Under the pieces are notes generated by a model. The model made no database searches. It was not told where the DNA came from and saw only the letters and a list, made by a program, of their open reading frames with translations. The position numbers were made by a program, and so were the translations under genes. Below, in pieces: positions 4,783 through 7,117 of a DNA stretch of 7,117 nucleotides. This stretch comes from Anaerolineae bacterium (GTDB lineage Bacteria; Chloroflexota; Anaerolineae; B4-G1; SLSP01), in NCBI GenBank assembly GCA_021159805.1, contig JAGHDT010000355.1, positions 1 through 7,117 on the forward strand, given 5' to 3'. How positions within the stretch are numbered: the first letter of the stretch is position 1; each line of letters begins with the position of its first letter.

Positions 4783-4801
4783 GCGTTACTAAGGAAGTCG
4801 T

Positions 4802-5446
4802 ATGGCCGGCAGGATTACCTCTCTGGAGTCTCAGAAACGATCCAGAGATCGAGTGAATGTTTACCTGGAGGGTGAGTTTGCGTTCGGCTTGGCGCGCTTG
4901 GTTGCAGCCAATCTCAAGATAGGCACATGGCTGTCTGACGAGGCGATTGCCGAGCTGACGTCTGCTGACGGGTTGGAGCGAGCACACCATCGGGCACTGG
5001 ATTACCTCTCTTATCGCCCGAGAAGTGAAGCTGAACTAAGGGAGTATCTTCTGAAGAAGGGGTTCCCGGAAAACGCAGTTGAAGAAGTGCTTGCTCGTCT
5101 GAATCGTGTGGGCTTGGTGGATGATGCTGAGTTCGCGCGGTACTGGATCGACAACCGTGCTCGATTCCGCCCGCGAGGTGGGCGGATGCTGCACTATGAG
5201 CTTCAGCAGAAAGGCGTGGCTTCGGAGACGATCGAGGAAGCGTTGGATGACTATGATGAGCTTGCAGCTGTGCGCAAAGTGGCGCACGCGCAAGCGCGTC
5301 GTTTGCAGCATCTACCCCCCGATCAATTTCGTCGCCGTTTGTACGCTCGTTTGGCCAGACGTGGTTTCTCCAGTGGTCTGATCCAGGAGATTCTCGTTTC
5401 CCAGGACTTCCCTCAACTTATTGATGACAGAAGCGAGGAGGACTGA
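4802..5446 (+). CDS. recX: Regulatory protein RecX
   Basis: A 214-residue cytoplasmic protein that binds RecA filaments and modulates RecA recombinase and coprotease activity. The N-terminal ITSLESQKRSRDRVNVYLEGEFAFGL (5-30) is the beta-rich extension common in RecX of Gram-positive-type bacteria. The helical repeats follow: ALDYLSYRPRSEAELREYLLKKGF (65-88), then the family signature GLVDDAEFARYWIDNR (104-119), then a C-terminal repeat with LARRGFSSGLI (184-194). It is intact and of normal length. The ATG at 4802 follows AAGGAAG by about 4-5 bases. recA, its frequent neighbour, is not in this window. The stop TGA (5444-5446) directly abuts the rny ATG, so the genes are translationally linked. 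Expression probably depends on read-through of the terminator 19 bases upstream. Confidence 0.95.
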   Translation: MAGRITSLESQKRSRDRVNVYLEGEFAFGLARLVAANLKIGTWLSDEAIAELTSADGLERAHHRALDYLSYRPRSEAELREYLLKKGFPENAVEEVLARLNRVGLVDDAEFARYWIDNRARFRPRGGRMLHYELQQKGVASETIEEALDDYDELAAVRKVAHAQARRLQHLPPDQFRRRLYARLARRGFSSGLIQEILVSQDFPQLIDDRSEED

Positions 5447-6424
5447 ATGAATGCATGGATATGGCGTGTCATTGCTCTGATACTTGGTTTGGTCGGGGGC
5501 GGTGTGCTAGGATATCTGATCCGCCAACAGCGTTTCCAGCAGGAGCTTGGCAACCTGGAGGCGATGCGCACGCGCTTGTTGGGGGAGGCCGAGAAGCAGG
5601 CTCGCGACATCGTGCTCAACGCCAAAGATGAGGCGTTGGAGCTTCGCCAGGAGCTTGAGACGGAAATTGAGGGAAGGGCTCAGCAGCTCCGTCGGGGGGA
5701 AGACCGCCTCCAGAAGCGCCGAGAACAGGTTGATGGGCGTCAGGAGCGTATCGATCACCGCGAGCAGCAGCTGAACAAGCGGCAGGGCATGCTGGACCTG
5801 CGCTTGAACAAGCTCGAAGAGGCCGAGGCCGAGCACATGGAAGAGCTGCAGCGGGTCGCGAATCTGACTGTCGAGGAGGCCCGCGGGGTGTTGCTTGAGC
5901 GGGTGGCTGAGGAGACCCGGCAGGATATGGCCCGGGTTATGCGTGAGGAGGAGCTGCGGGCGAAAGAGCAGTCTGATGAGCGTGCCCGCAAGATCGTCAC
6001 CACCTCAATTCAACGTTTGGCGACTGAGCGGGTTGCCGCGTTGACGACGAAGTCGGTGGAAATCCCCTCTGATGAGCTCAAGGGACGCATTATCGGTCGG
6101 GGCGGGCGCAACATTCGTGTATTTGAGCAGAAGGCCGGCGTCGATGTCATCGTCGATGACACGCCCGAAACAATTACGATTTCTTCCTTCAATCCCGTTC
6201 GCCGCGAGGTTGCCGGACGCGCGATGCACCACCTGGTCGCCGATGGGCGGATTCACCCGGCCCGCATTGAGAAGGTGCTGGCGAAGGCCGCAAAAGAGGT
6301 CGATCAGATCATGCGGGAGCAAGCCGAGCGTGCGGTCTACGAGGCCGACATTCCCACCCTGCACCCGGAGCTGATGAAGCTATTGGGCAGGCTGTACTTC
6401 CGCACGAGCTACGGCCAGAACTAG
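5447..6424 (+). CDS. rny: Ribonuclease Y, N-terminal portion (membrane anchor, coiled coil, KH), ended by in-frame TAG
   Basis: RNase Y is a membrane-anchored endonuclease that starts mRNA decay. This 325-residue part has an N-terminal membrane helix (about 5-25), a long charged coiled coil (about 28-195), and a KH RNA-binding domain with SDELKGRIIGRGGRNIR (208-224), DVIVDDTPETITIS (233-246) and VADGRIHPARIE (264-275). The linker then reaches LGRLYFRTSYGQN (313-325), which in other RNase Y proteins continues V-L-x-H-S/A. Here the next codon is TAG (6422-6424) where valine is expected, so the catalytic HD domain is cut off. Without the stop the frame would encode about 510 residues, the usual RNase Y length. 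The ATG at 5447 is preceded by GAGGAG (5435-5440) and abuts the recX stop. On its own this protein could bind RNA and multimerise but should have no nuclease activity. Confidence 0.9.
   Translation: MNAWIWRVIALILGLVGGGVLGYLIRQQRFQQELGNLEAMRTRLLGEAEKQARDIVLNAKDEALELRQELETEIEGRAQQLRRGEDRLQKRREQVDGRQERIDHREQQLNKRQGMLDLRLNKLEEAEAEHMEELQRVANLTVEEARGVLLERVAEETRQDMARVMREEELRAKEQSDERARKIVTTSIQRLATERVAALTTKSVEIPSDELKGRIIGRGGRNIRVFEQKAGVDVIVDDTPETITISSFNPVRREVAGRAMHHLVADGRIHPARIEKVLAKAAKEVDQIMREQAERAVYEADIPTLHPELMKLLGRLYFRTSYGQN
6422..6424 (+). other. In-frame amber codon interrupting rny
   Basis: The TAG lies between AAC (Asn) and CTT-GGG-CAC (Leu-Gly-His) at the position of a conserved valine in GQNVLxHS. 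Both sides are in the same frame and well conserved, so this is a point change rather than a frameshift. The His at 6431-6433 is the first metal ligand of the HD domain. udk and the permease end with TAG at normal places, so TAG is a real stop in this genome. Confidence 0.9.
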
Positions 6425-6979
6425 CTTGGGCACGCTGTGGAGGTTGCCAAACTGTCCAGTCTGTTGGCGGCCGAGTTGGGCGCGAATACCGATGTGGCGC
6501 GCCTTGGGGGTATGTTGCACGATATCGGCAAGGCGGTTGACTTCGAGGTCGAGGGAACTCACGCGACCATCGGAGCGGAGTTGGCGCGCCGGTACGGTAT
6601 CTCTAAGGCTGTGGTCAACTGCATCGCGGCGCACCACCACGAGTCCGAGCAGGAGAGCATTGAGGCCGTCGTCGTCGAGGTCGCTGACGCCATCTCCGGT
6701 GCTCGGCCCGGTGCTCGTCGTGAGAGCCTCGAGTTCTACATCAAGCGCATTCGTGGGCTGGAGGATATTGCCCGGTCCTTCAAGGGCGTCGAGGAATCAT
6801 TCGCCATCCAGGCCGGCCGCGAGATCCGTCTCATTGTCCGCCCCGGCGAGGTCGACGACCTAGATGCCCTGCGTCTGTCCCGCGAGGTGGCCCGCAAGAT
6901 CGAGGAGTCTATGGAGTACCCCGGTCAGATCAAGGTGACGGTCATCCGCGAGACCCGCGCAGTCGAGTACGCCAAGTAA
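6425..6979 (+). CDS. rny: Ribonuclease Y, C-terminal portion (HD phosphohydrolase domain), downstream of the amber codon
   Basis: The in-frame continuation of rny, 184 codons to a TAA at 6977-6979. It carries the HD catalytic domain: LGHAVEVA with the first His at 6431-6433, then GGMLHDIGK with the HD pair (about 358-359 of the joined protein), HATIGAELARRYG, the IAAHHHE segment, and VADAISGARPGARRE with the final Asp (about 414). The C-terminal domain follows, ending IKVTVIRETRAVEYAK. All metal-binding residues are intact, so selection has acted recently on this half. The first in-frame start codon is GTG at 6437, without a visible ribosome site; a protein begun there would lack the first metal-ligand His and the RNA-binding half. 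Independent function is therefore doubtful: it needs read-through or suppression, or rny is a recent pseudogene or carries a sequence error. Confidence 0.85.
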   Translation, partial: LGHAVEVAKLSSLLAAELGANTDVARLGGMLHDIGKAVDFEVEGTHATIGAELARRYGISKAVVNCIAAHHHESEQESIEAVVVEVADAISGARPGARRESLEFYIKRIRGLEDIARSFKGVEESFAIQAGREIRLIVRPGEVDDLDALRLSREVARKIEESMEYPGQIKVTVIRETRAVEYAK

Positions 6980-6999
6980 CTGTCAGGCCTAAGAGATTC

Positions 7000-7030
7000 A
7001 CGAGGCGGCCCCCGGGCCGCCTCGTTCTCT
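7000..7030 (+). terminator. GC-rich intrinsic terminator after rny
   Basis: CGAGGCGGCC (7001-7010) and GGCCGCCTCG (7015-7024) form a perfect 10-bp stem with a 4-base loop, extended by A7000-T7025. The trailing TTCTCT is only moderately T-rich. It lies 20 bases after the rny stop and closes the recX-rny operon. Confidence 0.85.
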
Positions 7031-7117
7031 ATCTGCGCGGACGCTGCACTTCCCGCTGCTGCCCTGTACGTGCCACAACAACAGCGAGCCGCCTATCCGT
7101 ACCAGTCTGCGTAGGTC
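7031..7117. other. Right-edge sequence with no recognised feature
   Basis: After the rny terminator these 87 bases show no gene, promoter or repeat that I can support on either strand. Confidence 0.5.

Noticed and set aside
6422..6424. Genome-wide reassignment of TAG to a sense codon
   Set aside because: udk (stop at 2448-2450) and the permease (837-839) end in TAG exactly where their families end, so TAG terminates here.
6437..6979. Independent HD-domain gene starting at GTG 6437
   Set aside because: No ribosome site; it would lack the first metal-ligand His at 6431-6433, which is in frame just upstream; best read as the rest of rny.

Overview
The window is a stretch of bacterial chromosome. 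The left part (about 1-4210) is read almost entirely on the minus strand and the right part (about 4310-7030) on the plus strand. I infer a Chloroflexota-like or related environmental bacterium, with low confidence. The hints are the recX-rny gene pair, use of RNase Y, a ResB-like membrane protein next to udk, and a free-standing four-helix-bundle gene of the 23S rRNA intervening-sequence family. There is no rRNA or other taxonomic marker.

Minus-strand block, in transcription order from right to left. First comes a tRNA-Thr(CGT) with a good promoter (TTGCCA, 16-bp spacer, TATAAT) and an intrinsic terminator. A ResB-like membrane protein of unknown role follows, then uridine kinase (udk) 5 bp later. 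Next is a 768-bp gene-free stretch between the udk stop and the permease start, packed with inverted repeats, direct repeats and an 8-bp tandem array. After it comes an ABC-2 polysaccharide-export permease (Wzm-like) with a strong Shine-Dalgarno. A small four-helix-bundle gene comes next, and finally the start of the partner ATPase (Wzt-like), which runs off the left edge. The transporter pair would move a lipid-linked glycan, such as O-antigen or a teichoic-acid-like polymer, across the membrane. The four-helix gene with its flanking 7-bp repeats fills the whole gap between the two subunit genes and looks like an inserted cassette.

Plus-strand block. About 430 bp without a convincing ORF (roughly 4319-4750) contains many local hairpins and ends in a 12-bp intrinsic terminator only 19 bp before recX. 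This looks like a structured leader or small RNA, so recX-rny may be controlled by terminator read-through. recX (RecA modulator) and rny (RNase Y, the membrane-anchored mRNA-decay endonuclease) are directly abutted. rny is interrupted by an in-frame TAG at 6422-6424, three codons before the first metal-binding histidine of its HD catalytic domain; the reading frame then continues intact to a normal C-terminus. A GC-rich terminator follows rny.

The three signals most worth a second look are the amber codon in an otherwise intact rny, the four-helix cassette bracketed by inverted heptad repeats inside an ABC-transporter operon, and the structured leader and terminator before recX.
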